Below are positions 1 to 9,454 of a stretch of 64,000 nt of DNA, one piece after another. Source of the DNA: Ga0077527 sp945862135 (GTDB lineage Bacteria > Pseudomonadota > Gammaproteobacteria > Burkholderiales > SG8-41). Position 1 is the first letter of the stretch. Each line of letters begins with the position of its first letter. The notes below the pieces were generated by a model, which saw only the letters and a list, made by a program, of their open reading frames with translations, made no database searches and was not told the DNA's origin. The DNA lies in contig CAXNMF010000006.1 of assembly GCA_964203275.1 (NCBI GenBank), forward strand, positions 124,001 through 188,000. Reading direction: 5' to 3'. A program made the position numbers and the translations under genes.

Positions 1-2400
1 AATCGCCGTCGGCGTCGCACCTTCTCCGGCAGGCGGCACCGGAACTGCAGCCTCGACGGGCAATGCCTCAGGTTTGCGTTCCAACGCCAGTTCCAGCACC
101 TGATCGATCCATTTCACCGGATGAATGTCGAGTTTGTTCTTCACATTGTCCGGGATCTCTTTCAGATCCTTGACGTTTTCTTCCGGGATCAGCACGGTCT
201 TGATACCGCCACGATGCGCCGCCAGGAGTTTCTCTTTCAGACCGCCGATCGGCAAGACCTCACCGCGCAGCGTAATCTCGCCGGTCATCGCAACATCAGC
301 ACGCACCGGGATACCCGTCAGCACCGACACCATCGCGGTGCACAGGCCGATGCCCGCACTGGGACCATCCTTCGGAGTGGCGCCTTCCGGCAAGTGAATG
401 TGAATGTCGTTCTTCTGGTAGAAGTCCGGATGTATGCCGAGGCGCTGTGAACGCGCACGCACGACCGACATCGCCGCCTGCACCGACTCCTGCATCACTT
501 CACCCAGCTTGCCGGTAGTCGTCATCTTGCCTTTGCCGACCATCGTGGCCGCTTCGATCGAGAGCAGTTCGCCGCCGACTTCAGTCCACGCCAGACCGTT
601 GACCTGGCCGATCTGGTTTTTCTTCTCGGCGATACCGAAGGAGTAACGCCGCACTCCGAGGTAATTGTCGAGATTGCGTGCATTCACCGTGATCTTGCGC
701 TCCTTGCCGCCGCTGACCAACTCCTTGACCACCTTGCGGCAGATCTTGGACACCTCACGATCGAGGCTGCGCACGCCGGCTTCGCGAGTGTAATAACGCA
801 CGATGTCGCGCAACGCGCTGTCGGACACCACCAGTTCGTCGGACTTCAGGCCGTGGTTCTGCATGGTCTTCGGCAGCAGGTGGTTCTCGGCGATGTGAAT
901 CTTCTCGTCTTCGGTATAACCCGACAGCCGGATGATCTCCATCCGGTCGAGCAAGGCCGGCGGGATGTTCAACGTGTTGGCCGTGGCGACGAACATCACG
1001 TCCGACAGGTCGTATTCGACCTCGACGTAATGGTCGACAAAGGTATTGTTCTGCTCGGGATCGAGGACTTCGAGCAGCGCAGATGCCGGGTCGCCCCGGA
1101 AGTCCATGCCCATCTTGTCCACTTCATCCAGCAAAAACAACGGGTTACGAACACCAACCTTGGCCATGTTCTGCAGAATCTTGCCGGGCATCGAACCGAT
1201 GTATGTCCGGCGATGGCCGCGGATTTCAGCCTCGTCACGCACGCCGCCCAGTGACATGCGAATGAACTTGCGGTTGGTCGCGCGGGCGATCGACTGACCG
1301 AGCGAAGTCTTGCCGACGCCGGGGGCGCCGACGAGGCACAGGATAGGCGCTTTCAGCTTGTCGACGCGCTGCTGCACCGCTAGGTATTCGACGATGCGTT
1401 CCTTGATCTTCTCCAGACCATAGTGATCCTCGTCAAGCACCTTCTCGGCCAGCTTGAGATCGGTGCTGATCTTGCTCTTCTTGCGCCACGGCAGGCCAAT
1501 CAGCGCATCGATGTAATTGCGCACGACAGTGGCTTCGGCCGACATCGGTGACATCAGCTTGAGTTTTTTCAGCTCGGCATCGGCTTTCTTGCGTGCATCC
1601 TTGGGCATGCGTGCCGCACGGATCTTTTTCTCGATCTCGTCGATGTCCGCACCTTCCTCGGTTTCGCCAAGTTCCTTCTGGATCGCCTTCACCTGCTCGT
1701 TCAGGTAATACTCGCGCTGGCTCTTCTCCATTTGGCGCTTGACGCGGCCGCGGATGCGCTTTTCGACCTGCAGGATGTCGAGTTCACCCTCGACCACCTT
1801 CAGCAGGTGTTCAAGGCGCTGCTTGACGCTGATCATCTCCAGCACTTCCTGCTTCTGCTCGAGCTTGAGCGGAAGATGCGCAGCGATAGTGTCGGCCAGC
1901 CGCCCCGCCTCGTCGATACCCGCGAGTGAAGTCAGGATTTCCGGGGGGATTTTCTTGTTCAGCTTCACATACTGGTCGAACTGCTGAATCATCGTCCGCC
2001 GCATGGCTTCGGTTTCGCTGTCTGTGTCCGGCTCACTGGCGATCGGTGTCACCTGCACAGTGAAGTGCGTTTTGACATCTGCAATGCTGTGGATGCGCGC
2101 ACGCTGGCTGCCTTCGACCAGCACCTTCACGGTGCCGTCCGGCAGCTTCAGCATCTGCAGGATGTTGGCAATACTGCCGACGTCATACAGGTCTTCCGGC
2201 GAGGGCTCGTCCTTTGCGGCAGATTTCTGCGCCACCAGCACGATGCTTTTGCCCGCTTCCATCGCAGTTTCCAGGGCTTTAATCGACTTCGGCCGTCCCA
2301 CAAAAAGGGGAATGACCATATGCGGGAACACCACAACATCCCTCAAGGGAAGGAGCGGCATCTCCAACTTGCTGTTTTCATTGCTGATTTGGTCATTCAT
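1..2400 (-). CDS. lon: Lon ATP-dependent protease (3' end cut by window)
   Basis: AAA+ serine protease that degrades misfolded and short-lived regulatory proteins in the cytoplasm. The frame reads from ATG at 2400 through codon 800 at the window edge without a stop, so only the extreme C-terminus is missing (E. coli Lon has 784 residues). Visible parts, in order: the N-terminal substrate-binding domain starting near PLLPLRDVVVFPHMVIPLFV, a Walker A GAPGVGKT near residue 357, and the protease domain with the Ser-Lys dyad at Ser681 (in KDGPSAG) and Lys724 (in GGLKEKLLAAHRGG). The tail after residue 785 is Pro/Ala-rich. It follows clpX with a 159-base gap that holds a heat-shock-like promoter candidate, so it can be transcribed apart from tig-clpP-clpX. 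Identification is certain from sequence. Confidence 0.98.
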   Translation of the reverse strand, partial: MNDQISNENSKLEMPLLPLRDVVVFPHMVIPLFVGRPKSIKALETAMEAGKSIVLVAQKSAAKDEPSPEDLYDVGSIANILQMLKLPDGTVKVLVEGSQRARIHSIADVKTHFTVQVTPIASEPDTDSETEAMRRTMIQQFDQYVKLNKKIPPEILTSLAGIDEAGRLADTIAAHLPLKLEQKQEVLEMISVKQRLEHLLKVVEGELDILQVEKRIRGRVKRQMEKSQREYYLNEQVKAIQKELGETEEGADIDEIEKKIRAARMPKDARKKADAELKKLKLMSPMSAEATVVRNYIDALIGLPWRKKSKISTDLKLAEKVLDEDHYGLEKIKERIVEYLAVQQRVDKLKAPILCLVGAPGVGKTSLGQSIARATNRKFIRMSLGGVRDEAEIRGHRRTYIGSMPGKILQNMAKVGVRNPLFLLDEVDKMGMDFRGDPASALLEVLDPEQNNTFVDHYVEVEYDLSDVMFVATANTLNIPPALLDRMEIIRLSGYTEDEKIHIAENHLLPKTMQNHGLKSDELVVSDSALRDIVRYYTREAGVRSLDREVSKICRKVVKELVSGGKERKITVNARNLDNYLGVRRYSFGIAEKKNQIGQVNGLAWTEVGGELLSIEAATMVGKGKMTTTGKLGEVMQESVQAAMSVVRARSQRLGIHPDFYQKNDIHIHLPEGATPKDGPSAGIGLCTAMVSVLTGIPVRADVAMTGEITLRGEVLPIGGLKEKLLAAHRGGIKTVLIPEENVKDLKEIPDNVKNKLDIHPVKWIDQVLELALERKPEALPVEAAVPVPPAGEGATPTAI

Positions 2401-2432
2401 CGGGGTCACCTGAGAGTTTCAACATAATTGCA

Positions 2433-2459
2433 GCTTGGGGCGGGCGCCGGCAAATCAAG
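2433..2459 (-). promoter_or_regulatory. Candidate sigma-32 (heat-shock) promoter for lon
   Basis: On the minus strand, CTTGAT (2459-2454) is followed after 13 bases by CCCCAAGC (2440-2433), about 33 bases before the lon ATG. The E. coli sigma-32 consensus is roughly CTTGAA, 13-15 bases, CCCCATNT. lon is a classical heat-shock gene, which fits. This is a pattern match by eye only. Confidence 0.45.
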
Positions 2460-2559
2460 CGCCACGCACAAATCATCCCACGAAAGCGGGGAAACCGCTC
2501 CCGTGCCGTCCTTGCCGGATATCAGAACTGCTGCGCGGGACTGGAGCACCCGCTTCCGG

Positions 2560-3828
2560 TCAGACGGATGATCCGGCAACTTTGGGCTGGTCCGAATAGA
2601 TGAGCAAGGGGGCTGCGTCGCTGGTAATGGTGCCTTCGTCAACAACCACCTTGACGACGTTTTCCATCGACGGCAGATCGAACATCGTGTTCAGCAGCGT
2701 GTGCTCAAGAATCGAGCGCAGGCCACGCGCGCCGGTTTTGCGCTCCATCGCCTTGCGCGAAATCGCCTTCAACGCGCCTTCGCGCACTTCCAGCTCGACG
2801 CCTTCCATACTGAACATTTTCTGGAACTGCTTGAGCAGCGCGTTTTTCGGCTGCGTCAAGATTTCGATCAACGCGGCCTCGTCCAGCTCGGCCAGCGTTG
2901 CCACCACCGGCAGACGACCTACGAATTCCGGAATCAGGCCGAACTTGATCAGGTCTTCCGGCTGGCAATCGCGCAGCACCATCGCGGTGTCGCGACGATT
3001 GTCCTTGCTGCGCACGTCCGCACCGAAACCGATGCCGCTTTTTTCGGAACGCGCACGAATCACCTTGTCGAGACCATCGAACGCACCGCCGCAAATGAAC
3101 AGGATGTTTGTCGTATCCACCTGAACGAATTCCTGATTCGGATGCTTGCGGCCACCCTGCGGGGGCACCGAGGCGGTGGTGCCTTCAATCAGCTTGAGCA
3201 GCGCCTGCTGCACGCCCTCGCCCGATACGTCGCGGGTAATCGACGGGTTGTCCGACTTGCGAGAAATCTTGTCGATCTCGTCGATATATACAATACCGCG
3301 CTGCGCTTTCTCGACATCGTAGTCGCACTTCTGCAGCAGCTTCTGGATGATGTTCTCGACATCCTCGCCGACGTAACCGGCTTCGGTCAGAGTCGTCGCA
3401 TCGGCCATCACAAATGGCACATTCAGCAAGCGTGCCAGCGTCTGCGCCAGCAGCGTCTTGCCCGAACCGGTCGGCCCGACCAGCAGGATGTTCGACTTCG
3501 CCAGCTCGACATCGTCAGTCTTGCCGACGTTGCGCAGCCGCTTGTAGTGGTTATAAACCGCGACGGCAAGAATCCGCTTGGCGACGTCCTGACCGATTAC
3601 ATACTGATTGAGGATGTCGCGGATTTCATGCGGAACCGGCAGATCGGACTTGGCACCCTTGGCGGCATCGCCGCCCTGCGTTTCCTCGCGGATGATGTCA
3701 TTGCACAGCTCAATGCATTCATCGCAGATGAAGACCGAGGGCCCGGCGATGAGTTTGCGGACCTCGTGCTGGCTCTTTCCGCAGAACGAGCAGTACAGAA
3801 GCTTTTCACCGCTCACTTTTTCCGTCAT
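2560..3828 (-). CDS. clpX: ATP-dependent Clp protease ATP-binding subunit ClpX
   Basis: Hexameric AAA+ unfoldase that recognises tagged substrates and feeds them to ClpP. The 422 residues match the usual family length. The N-terminal zinc-binding domain has Cys13, Cys16, Cys35 and Cys38 (CSFC and CDEC). Walker A is GPTGSGKT at 118-125, Walker B is in IVYIDEIDKI, and the ClpP-docking IGF-type loop is present (SGIGFGADV). It lies 83 bases downstream of clpP on the same strand and upstream of lon, the standard tig-clpP-clpX-lon order. No oddities seen. Confidence 0.98.
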   Translation of the reverse strand: MTEKVSGEKLLYCSFCGKSQHEVRKLIAGPSVFICDECIELCNDIIREETQGGDAAKGAKSDLPVPHEIRDILNQYVIGQDVAKRILAVAVYNHYKRLRNVGKTDDVELAKSNILLVGPTGSGKTLLAQTLARLLNVPFVMADATTLTEAGYVGEDVENIIQKLLQKCDYDVEKAQRGIVYIDEIDKISRKSDNPSITRDVSGEGVQQALLKLIEGTTASVPPQGGRKHPNQEFVQVDTTNILFICGGAFDGLDKVIRARSEKSGIGFGADVRSKDNRRDTAMVLRDCQPEDLIKFGLIPEFVGRLPVVATLAELDEAALIEILTQPKNALLKQFQKMFSMEGVELEVREGALKAISRKAMERKTGARGLRSILEHTLLNTMFDLPSMENVVKVVVDEGTITSDAAPLLIYSDQPKVAGSSV

Positions 3829-3911
3829 GCCTGCAACCCTTTATCCACTGTTGGCGCTTTGTGCAGCGTTAACCTTCGACCATCCGCGTTGAAAACAATT
3901 CCTGCCGTCAA

Positions 3912-4553
3912 TCAGCCAGCCGCATCCGTGCGGGTACTCAGCACTTTATCGACCAGACCGTAGTTTACCGCCTGCTCGGCGGAAAGGAAGTTGTCGCGAT
4001 CAGTGTCTTTTTCGATCTCCGATACATCCTTGCCCGAGTGTTTGGCGAGGATCGCATTCAACTTGGCCTTCAGATAGAGGATTTCCTTGGCATGGATTTC
4101 GATATCCGACGCCTGCCCCTGGAATCCGCCCATCGGCTGATGGATCATTACCCGTGAGTTGGGCAGGCAGAAACGCTTGCCATTGGCGCCCGCAGTCAGC
4201 AGCAGTGCGCCCATGCTCGCCGCCTGGCCGACGCAAAGCGTCGACACATCCGGCTTGATGAACTGCATGGTGTCGTAAATCGCCATGCCGGCCGTCACCG
4301 AGCCACCGGGGGAATTGATGTAGAACGAGATGTCCTTGTCCGGATTCTCGGACTCGAGGAACAGCAACTGGGCGATGATCAGGTTGGCAGTCACGTCATT
4401 GACCGGACCGACCAGAAACACCACACGTTCCTTCAGCAGGCGCGAATAGATGTCATAGGCGCGCTCGCCCCGACCGCTCTGCTCGATCACCATCGGCACC
4501 ATTCCGAGGCCTTGCGGCTCCTGCATGGCGTACGGCTCAATGAAACCCGTCAT
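3912..4553 (-). CDS. clpP: ATP-dependent Clp protease proteolytic subunit ClpP
   Basis: Barrel-forming serine peptidase that works with ClpX (and ClpA where present). At 213 residues it has the normal length including a short propeptide. The catalytic triad is Ser113 (in GQAASMGALLL), His138 (in MIHQPMGG) and Asp187 (in DTDRDNF). The oligomerisation and substrate-groove segment FYINSPGGSVTAGMAIYDTM is intact. Its ATG overlaps the tig stop codon (ATGA, 4 bases), which indicates translational coupling with trigger factor. Confidence 0.98.
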   Translation of the reverse strand: MTGFIEPYAMQEPQGLGMVPMVIEQSGRGERAYDIYSRLLKERVVFLVGPVNDVTANLIIAQLLFLESENPDKDISFYINSPGGSVTAGMAIYDTMQFIKPDVSTLCVGQAASMGALLLTAGANGKRFCLPNSRVMIHQPMGGFQGQASDIEIHAKEILYLKAKLNAILAKHSGKDVSEIEKDTDRDNFLSAEQAVNYGLVDKVLSTRTDAAG

Positions 4554-5860
4554 TTTGCGTTCCCCATCAGATCATCGAACGTCACAGCTTCGTCCTGAAC
4601 CTTCGCAGTCGACAGCGCCCAGGCCACCACGTTCTCCTCAAGCACCACCGACTCGATTTCACGCAGACGGTCCTGCGACTGGTAAAACCATTTCACCACT
4701 TCCTGCGGATGCTCGTAACTCTGTGCCTGCTCCTCGACGGCCGCCCGAACCTGCTCCGGCTTGGCATGCAGATTGTTTCCGCGCACCACTTCACCAAGGA
4801 TCAGGCCAAGGCTGACACGACGCTGCGCCTGTTTCTCGAAAATATCGGCAGGCAGCGGGATGTTGTCGTTCACCGGGATGCCGCGCGCAGCCAGATCCTG
4901 ACGGGCCATTCCCTGCAAGCGTTCAATTTCCATTTCAACCAGCGCCTTCGGCACTTCAATATTCGTGACCGCCAGCAGCGCATCCATCACGCGCTCCTTG
5001 GTCTTCGCCTTCAGACGGGCCTTGACCTCACGCTCCAGATTGCCGCGGACTTCGGCACGCATTTTGGCAATGTCACCATCCTCGACGCCGAGGCTCTTCG
5101 CAAATTCCGCATCAATCGCCGGCAGCTGCGGAGCAGCCACCGCCTTGACCTTGACCTCGAACACCGCCGTCTTGCCCGCCACCTCCTTGCCGGCATAATC
5201 GTCAGGGAACTTCAGATCGAACTTCTTGCTATCACCGGCCTTCATGCCCGGCAGACTCTTTTCGAACTCCGGCAGGAAACGCCCCTCACCGAGCACCACA
5301 CTCTGGTCCGCCGCCTTGCCGCCTGCAAACTCAACACCGTCGATGGTGCCGACATAATCCATCGTCACACGATCGCCGCTTTCCGCCGCACGATCGACCG
5401 CCTCGTAACTCACGCGCTGTTTGCGCATGATGTCGAGCGTCTTGTCGATCTCGGCTTCCGATATATCCAGCGTTGCCCGCGTCACGCTCGCCTTGGTGAT
5501 GTCGCCCACCACCACTTCCGGATAAACCTCGAAGGTTGCGCTGTAGAGAAACTCGCTGGCGCCATCAGCCGGCGGTGCGGCATCGAACTTCGGATAACCG
5601 GCAACACGCAGGTTCTGTTGTGTAACGGCATCACCGAAGCTTTTCTGAAGGGTATCGCCCAAAACTTCCTGGCGGACCTGCGGGCCGAACTGCTGAACCA
5701 CGACTTTGAACGGCACCTTGCCGGGCCGGAATCCGGCCAGTTTGACGGTGCGCGACAGCCGCTTAAGGCGAGATTCAACCTCGCTGTCGATATCAGCCAT
5801 AGGCACGGTAATGTTCAGCTTGCGCTGGAGAGAACCCAGCGTTTCCAAATTCGCTTGCAT
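4550..5860 (-). CDS. tig: Trigger factor, ribosome-associated chaperone
   Basis: ATP-independent chaperone that binds the ribosome near the exit tunnel, with peptidyl-prolyl isomerase activity. The 436 residues hold the three expected parts: the N-terminal ribosome-binding domain with a GFRPGKVP signature near residue 44, an FKBP-type PPIase domain around 150-240 (GDRVTMDYVGTIDGVEFAGG), and the helical C-terminal domain. An AGGGA ribosome-binding site lies 8 bases before the ATG. It is the first gene of the tig-clpP-clpX unit and is preceded by a same-strand tRNA-Leu 34 bases upstream. Confidence 0.98.
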   Translation of the reverse strand: MQANLETLGSLQRKLNITVPMADIDSEVESRLKRLSRTVKLAGFRPGKVPFKVVVQQFGPQVRQEVLGDTLQKSFGDAVTQQNLRVAGYPKFDAAPPADGASEFLYSATFEVYPEVVVGDITKASVTRATLDISEAEIDKTLDIMRKQRVSYEAVDRAAESGDRVTMDYVGTIDGVEFAGGKAADQSVVLGEGRFLPEFEKSLPGMKAGDSKKFDLKFPDDYAGKEVAGKTAVFEVKVKAVAAPQLPAIDAEFAKSLGVEDGDIAKMRAEVRGNLEREVKARLKAKTKERVMDALLAVTNIEVPKALVEMEIERLQGMARQDLAARGIPVNDNIPLPADIFEKQAQRRVSLGLILGEVVRGNNLHAKPEQVRAAVEEQAQSYEHPQEVVKWFYQSQDRLREIESVVLEENVVAWALSTAKVQDEAVTFDDLMGNAK

Positions 5861-5894
5861 CGAAAATTCCCTGTTGAGTTAAACCGTAGCGCCC

Positions 5895-5979
<85 letters not shown>

Positions 5980-6120
5980 GCTGCAACAACGGCGCCCGGG
6001 CCTTCTGACGCCTGCCTCCGCCGGTATCGGCGTCTTTTGCAACCCTTTGATTGTAATATAATTGCTCCCGAACAAGGCCCCAGGCTGGCATCTGCACCTG
6101 AAAAATAAGCCAAGCCCTTG

Positions 6121-6954
6121 ATGGAACTCTCTTTTCCGCACCCCGTGGCCGTCGACCATTACGAAAATTTCCCGGTTGCTTCCATTTTGCTGCCGGATCG
6201 GCTGCGGCGCCCGGTCGGGCTGATCTACCGGTTTGCCCGCGAATCGGACGATTTTGCCGACGAAGGCGACCTGCCCGACGCCGAGCGCCTCGCCCTGCTG
6301 GCGACCTTCAGCCGCGAACTGCAACGCATTGAGCGCAACGAGCCACCGGGCATCCCTTGGTTTGCAGACCTCGCCGCCATCATTCGTGAACACGGCTTGC
6401 CGATCCAGTTATTCCATGATTTGCTGTCAGCCTTCGCTCAGGATGTCACCACCAAGCGTTATGCGGATTACGCCGGCTTGCTGGATTACTGCCGCCGCTC
6501 CGCCAACCCGGTGGGCCGCCTGCTGCTGTATCTCTACGGGGCTGCAAGCGAACAGAATCTGCAATACTCCGATGCGATCTGCACCAGCCTGCAACTGATC
6601 AACTTCTGGCAGGACGTGGCGATTGACTGGAAAAAGGATCGCATCTATTTCCCGCAAAACGACATGCAGCGCCATGGCGTCACCGAAGCACAGATCGCAG
6701 CCTGCGATTGCGGCGGCACATGGCAGGATCTGATGAATTTCGAAGTGCGGCGCACGCGTGAACTGCTGTATTCCGGACGGCCGCTCGGCCGTATCCTGAA
6801 AGGCCGCATCGGACTGGAGATGCGCATGATCATCGCCGGCGGCGACCGCATCCTTGAAAAAATCACCGCCGTGCGCGGTGATGTATTCCGTCACCGCCCG
6901 GTGCTGACCAAACCCGACTGGGCGCTGATGCTCTACCGCTCGCTGATGTCATGA
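6121..6954 (+). CDS. hpnC: Squalene synthase HpnC (hydroxysqualene synthase)
   Basis: Second enzyme of the bacterial three-step squalene route: HpnC converts presqualene diphosphate to hydroxysqualene. The protein has 277 residues from the ATG at 6121; a TTG one codon earlier is less likely. The isoprenyl-synthase Asp-rich motifs are ESDDFADEGD (41-50) and NFWQDVAIDWKKDR (161-174). The stop overlaps the hpnD start (ATGA), so the two are translationally coupled. The third enzyme, HpnE, is at 24165. No squalene-hopene cyclase is in this window. Confidence 0.93.
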   Translation: MELSFPHPVAVDHYENFPVASILLPDRLRRPVGLIYRFARESDDFADEGDLPDAERLALLATFSRELQRIERNEPPGIPWFADLAAIIREHGLPIQLFHDLLSAFAQDVTTKRYADYAGLLDYCRRSANPVGRLLLYLYGAASEQNLQYSDAICTSLQLINFWQDVAIDWKKDRIYFPQNDMQRHGVTEAQIAACDCGGTWQDLMNFEVRRTRELLYSGRPLGRILKGRIGLEMRMIIAGGDRILEKITAVRGDVFRHRPVLTKPDWALMLYRSLMS

Positions 6955-7799
6955 TCGATTCTCATCAGTATTGCCAGGACAAGGCCTCCGGCAGCGGCTC
7001 CAGCTTCTATTACAGCTTCCTGTTCCTGCCGCCGGAACGGCGGCGCGCGATCACTGCACTGTATGCCTTTTGCCGCGAAGTCGATGATGTCGTCGACGAA
7101 TGCAGTGACGTCGGCGTCGCCCGCACCAAACTCCTTTGGTGGCGCGACGAAGTCAAACGGATATATACCGGCAAGGCTCAGCATCCTGTGGCGCGCGCAC
7201 TGGCCGATGTCGTAGGGGAATTCGCCATCACCGAAGACCTGTTGATGACGGTCATCGACGGCATGGCCATGGATCTCGATTACAACCGTTACCCGGACTT
7301 CGAAACGCTGAAGCTGTATTGCCATCGCGTTGCAGGCGTGGTGGGGCTGATGTCGGCACGCATCTTCGGCTACAGCGACGAACACACCCTGGACTACGCC
7401 GCCGAGCTCGGCCTCGCCTTCCAGCTGACCAATATCATTCGCGACGTCGGTGAAGACGCTCGCCGCAACCGCGTCTATCTGCCGCTCGATGAACTCGCCG
7501 TAGCAAACATCGAGGCTTCCCAGATTGTGCACGTCAGCGCGAACATCCAGGCCAGCGACGCCTTCCGCCAGTTGATGACACTTCAGGTCGAACGCGCACA
7601 GGCTACCTATGACGCCGCCTTCGCAAAGCTGCCTGCAGCCGACCGCAAACCGCAACTGCCGGGCATCATCATGGCGGCGATTTATCGTACCCTGCTCGAC
7701 GAAATCCGCGCCGATGGCTGCCGCGTACTGACACACCGCACTTCGTTGCCGCCAGCACGCAAGCTGTGGATTGCATTCAAGACCTGGATCAAGGGATAA
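6951..7799 (+). CDS. hpnD: Presqualene diphosphate synthase HpnD
   Basis: Condenses two farnesyl diphosphates to presqualene diphosphate, the first committed step to squalene and hopanoids. The 282-residue protein has the two Mg-binding motifs REVDDVVDE (42-50) and NIIRDVGEDARRNRVYLP (161-178), and the N-terminal SFYYSFLFLPPERRRA signature common to HpnD and phytoene synthases. The ATG overlaps the hpnC stop. It is followed after 15 bases by an SDR gene that may be co-transcribed. Confidence 0.94.
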   Translation: MIDSHQYCQDKASGSGSSFYYSFLFLPPERRRAITALYAFCREVDDVVDECSDVGVARTKLLWWRDEVKRIYTGKAQHPVARALADVVGEFAITEDLLMTVIDGMAMDLDYNRYPDFETLKLYCHRVAGVVGLMSARIFGYSDEHTLDYAAELGLAFQLTNIIRDVGEDARRNRVYLPLDELAVANIEASQIVHVSANIQASDAFRQLMTLQVERAQATYDAAFAKLPAADRKPQLPGIIMAAIYRTLLDEIRADGCRVLTHRTSLPPARKLWIAFKTWIKG

Positions 7800-7814
7800 C
7801 AGAGGACAACATCG

Positions 7815-8570
7815 ATGGAACTGAATCTCAAAGACAAAACCGCACTCGTCACCGGCACCAGCCAGGGCATCGGCCGCTGCATCGCCAAAATGCTCGCCGC
7901 GGAAGGGGTCAAGCTCTGCATCGCCGCACGCCGTAAAAACCTGCTCGAAGAACTGGCGAAAGAAATCACAGCCTCCGGCGGCATCGCCCCCGCCATCGTC
8001 GAAATCGACATCATGCAGGACGGCGCACCGCAGAAACTCGCCGACGCCGCACGCGCTGCGCTCGGCCACGTCGACATCCTCGTCAACAGCGCCGGCGGCA
8101 GTCGACCGAAGATTCCGGTCGACGCCCCCGAGGAAGAGTGGGAAAGCGTGATGACCCTCAACTTCGTTCGCGTGCGCCAGCTGACCCATGCCGTATTGCC
8201 CGACATGATCAAAAACAAATGGGGCCGAGTGATCAACCTCTCCGGCAAATCGGAGCCAGACTCACTGCTCGCCGCAACGCCGGCCAAGGCCGCAATTCAT
8301 GGATGGTCCAAAGGACTGTCGCGTGAAGTCGGCAAACACGGCATCACGGTGAACTGCCTTGCACCCGGCCGCATCATGAGTGAACAGATCCGCCGCAAAT
8401 ATTCACCCGAGTTTCGTGCCCATGAAGAAAAGAATGAAATTCCGGTCGGCCGCTACGGCGAACCCGAAGAAATCGCCGCCATGGCCGTATTCCTCGCCTC
8501 GCCCCACGGCAGCTACATCACCGGAACCGTGATTCCGGTCGATGGCGGCATGCGCCGCTTCGCCTTCTGA
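7815..8570 (+). CDS. SDR-family protein with a non-canonical active site
   Basis: A 251-residue Rossmann-fold protein of the short-chain dehydrogenase/reductase family. The cofactor motif TGTSQGIG is at 13-20, the NSAGG segment at 91-95, and the C-terminal PVDGGMR end is typical of FabG-like members. The usual Ser-Tyr-Lys set is altered: Ser143 (NLSGK) and Lys158 (ATPAK) are present, but the position four before the Lys is Ala154 instead of the catalytic Tyr. It may use another residue or have a non-standard role. An AGAGGA ribosome-binding site precedes the ATG. It lies 15 bases after hpnD and is followed by an ABM-domain gene, so it may belong to the same transcript. Its substrate cannot be told from sequence. 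Confidence 0.85.
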   Translation: MELNLKDKTALVTGTSQGIGRCIAKMLAAEGVKLCIAARRKNLLEELAKEITASGGIAPAIVEIDIMQDGAPQKLADAARAALGHVDILVNSAGGSRPKIPVDAPEEEWESVMTLNFVRVRQLTHAVLPDMIKNKWGRVINLSGKSEPDSLLAATPAKAAIHGWSKGLSREVGKHGITVNCLAPGRIMSEQIRRKYSPEFRAHEEKNEIPVGRYGEPEEIAAMAVFLASPHGSYITGTVIPVDGGMRRFAF

Positions 8571-8584
8571 CGGAACCAGCACCG

Positions 8585-8941
8585 GTGATTGCAGTCATTT
8601 TCGAAGTGTGGCCCGAGGCTGACCGCAAGCAGGAATACCTCGACATTGCCGCCGGCCTGCGTCCGCTGTTGGAACAAGTCGACGGTTTCATTTCGATCGA
8701 GCGTTTCGAAAGCCTCAGCGAACCGGGAAAAATCCTGTCGCTGTCGGTGTTCCGGGATGAAGCCGCGGTTGCTCGCTGGCGTCAGCTGGAACAGCATCGT
8801 GAAGCACAAACCAGCGGACGCAATGGCATTTTTCGCAATTACCGGCTCCGCGTGGCTGGCGTCATTCGCGATTACGGCATGACCGAACGGGGACAGGCCC
8901 CGCTGGACAGTCAGGAACTGCACGACACCAGTCGCAATTAA
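8585..8941 (+). CDS. Antibiotic biosynthesis monooxygenase (ABM) domain protein
   Basis: A 118-residue dimeric alpha-beta barrel protein of the ABM family, with a probable GTG start 14 bases after the upstream SDR stop. The family pattern is clear: VIFEVWPEADRKQEYLDIAAGL at the N-terminus and DGFISIERFESLSEPGKILSLSVFRDEAAVARWR in the middle. Family members include quinone-forming monooxygenases and many proteins of unknown function. No heme or metal ligand can be assigned. Its position suggests co-transcription with the hpnC-hpnD-SDR genes. Function is not known. Confidence 0.75.
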   Translation: MIAVIFEVWPEADRKQEYLDIAAGLRPLLEQVDGFISIERFESLSEPGKILSLSVFRDEAAVARWRQLEQHREAQTSGRNGIFRNYRLRVAGVIRDYGMTERGQAPLDSQELHDTSRN

Positions 8942-9011
8942 ATTATTGTTTATTTTCAATTAGTTAATTAATATGTTGTGATTGACAATGTTAATTGACG
9001 GAGATCCCAAA

Positions 9012-9383
9012 ATGTCCGACCTCAACGATCCACGCGTCCTTTTTGCCGCCGAACGCACTTTGCTGGCGTGGAACCGCACCACCCTGTCGCTGATGGCCTT
9101 TGGATTCCTGGTCGAACGCTTCGGCCTGTTCCTGCAACTGGTCGGCCGCCGCGAAATGCAGTTCTTTCATCGGCAAGGCTCATTTCTGTTCGGCATCGCG
9201 CTGATCCTGTTCGGCGCCATTCTTTCGGCCTACTCCGCCATGCAGCACAAACGCGTACTGGATACGCTGCGTCCCGTCGAAATTCCTGACCGCTACGATA
9301 TCCACATCGGCATCTTCCTCAATGCCGTCATCGCCATCGTCGGCGCCGGACTCGGTCTGTATCTCTGGCTCGGTCTCGGCTGA
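9012..9383 (+). CDS. DUF202 family membrane protein (YidH-like)
   Basis: A small inner-membrane protein of 123 residues, taken from the ATG at 9012, which has GGAG 8 bases upstream; a longer reading from a TTG at 8982 is less likely. The N-terminal signature RVLFAAERTLLAWNRTTLSLM is the hallmark of DUF202. Three hydrophobic stretches follow (about 27-45, 60-80 and 103-122). An AT-rich stretch just upstream (8938-8990) stands out against the GC-rich flanks and probably carries the promoter. Molecular function is unknown. Confidence 0.85.
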   Translation: MSDLNDPRVLFAAERTLLAWNRTTLSLMAFGFLVERFGLFLQLVGRREMQFFHRQGSFLFGIALILFGAILSAYSAMQHKRVLDTLRPVEIPDRYDIHIGIFLNAVIAIVGAGLGLYLWLGLG

Positions 9384-9454
9384 GCAACCAGCACACACCA
9401 GCACAACCGACACCGCAGTATGTTATGTACCGGTATCCACCGGAGACATGACAC

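Noticed and set aside
2701..3963. 420-codon plus-strand frame opposite clpX
   Set aside because: Complement of a clear clpX gene; no ribosome-binding site or recognisable domain.
6933..8189. 418-codon minus-strand frame opposite hpnD and the SDR
   Set aside because: Both plus-strand genes have clear family motifs; this frame has none.
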